From assembly GCA_024701455.1 (NCBI GenBank), contig JABXYP010000001.1, forward strand, positions 3,910,001-3,974,000: a stretch of DNA of 64,000 nucleotides, in the 5' to 3' direction. The DNA comes from Bacillus sp. A301a_S52. Lineage in GTDB: Bacteria; Bacillota; Bacilli; Bacillales; Salisediminibacteriaceae. The position numbers were made by a program, and so were the translations under genes. Positions 63,787 through 64,000 of this stretch are shown here, one piece after another (position 1 is the stretch's first letter; every line of letters begins with the position of its first letter). The notes beneath the pieces were generated by a model. That model was not told the DNA's origin. It made no database searches and saw only the letters and a program-made list of their open reading frames with translations.

Positions 63787-64000
63787 TCACCTTCTTTTTT
63801 TCTTACAAAGCACTTCGTCAAAAACTTCTTCATACTCTTTAACAATTACTTTGGCATCAAATGCTCTTGCCCTTTTAATCCCTGCATTTCTCAACATATC
63901 TTTTTCATCTTCCGGTAGGGTAAGTGCCTCTATCATCTTACCACTCATCTCCTGAGAATTTCCTACCTCACACAAAAAACCATATTTTCCGCCTTCCAGA
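63787..64000 (-). CDS. C-terminal part of a GT4 glycosyltransferase, 5' end beyond window
   Basis: Leftward frame open from the right edge to a stop at 63787. About 70 residues read LEGGKYGFLCEVGNSQEM, then SGKMIEALTLPEDEKDM and RARAFDAKVIVKEYEEVF, the typical end of a GT4 enzyme (GGKxGxLxxxGN). The stop is followed closely by the next gene, so this belongs to the same operon, which therefore extends past the window. Confidence 0.75.
   Translation of the reverse strand, partial: LEGGKYGFLCEVGNSQEMSGKMIEALTLPEDEKDMLRNAGIKRARAFDAKVIVKEYEEVFDEVLCKKKRR

Overview
The window is low-GC Bacillaceae chromosome. Strong AGGAGG-type ribosome binding sites, TTG/GTG starts, a YukE-YukD-YukC-YukBA-YueB-YueC secretion operon in Bacillus subtilis order, AraR/CcpA-type sugar control, three LytR-CpsA-Psr (LCP) proteins and acidic surface proteins point to a Bacillus relative, probably an alkaliphile or haloalkaliphile of the Salipaludibacillus/Evansella/Alkalihalobacillus kind (inference; no 16S or housekeeping marker is present). 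No tRNA, rRNA, CRISPR array or intact insertion sequence was found.

Layout. 1-3.5 kb: a lipoprotein cut by the window edge, a small membrane protein, a LuxR-type regulator and a chemoreceptor. 4.2-11.4 kb: UDP-sugar supply and wall attachment, with two gtaB genes, one intact ugd, a decayed ugd remnant behind the first gtaB, and two LCP proteins. 11.7-16.5 kb: an arabino-oligosaccharide ABC importer with an intracellular GH43 enzyme. 17.2-27.0 kb: a complete type VII (Yuk/Ess) secretion operon without an obvious effector. 28.1-32.1 kb: an SH3-amidase, a third LCP protein and a secreted GH43 endo-arabinanase. 32.6-37.8 kb: araR, a YesL-like protein and a second sugar ABC importer. Near-palindromic GTACGTAC-type boxes and CcpA cre-like sites lie in front of both importers, and a box with a near-cre lies in front of the arabinanase; araR has a box only. 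This suggests one arabinan regulon. 38.7-44.9 kb: a UDP-sugar epimerase, a polyprenyl-phosphate sugar transferase and a 1038-residue glucosaminidase with nine 69-residue repeats.

45.4-64.0 kb is the most unusual part. It is one long leftward operon that continues past the right edge. It encodes glycosyltransferases, a TagG/KpsM-like permease, an ATPase with two fused TagH/KpsT-like domains, two very large GT2-GT4 fusion enzymes sharing a nearly identical 1.15-kb 3' half, a TupA-like ATP-grasp protein, four cyanophycin-synthetase-like ATP-grasp proteins with C-terminal acylphosphatase-type domains, and a CapA-like protein without a membrane anchor. The gene content fits synthesis and ABC export of a glycan carrying or joined to amino acids, similar in concept to the teichuronopeptide of alkaliphilic Bacillus. 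GtaB/Ugd could supply UDP-glucuronate and the LCP proteins could attach the product to peptidoglycan. The polymer itself is inference.

A family of about 50-165 bp intergenic repeats (typically TAAAACGAACCTTCAATCAG ... CTGTGATAAA) occurs at nine places between 4.2 and 41.6 kb, usually near terminators, and one copy abuts the decayed ugd.
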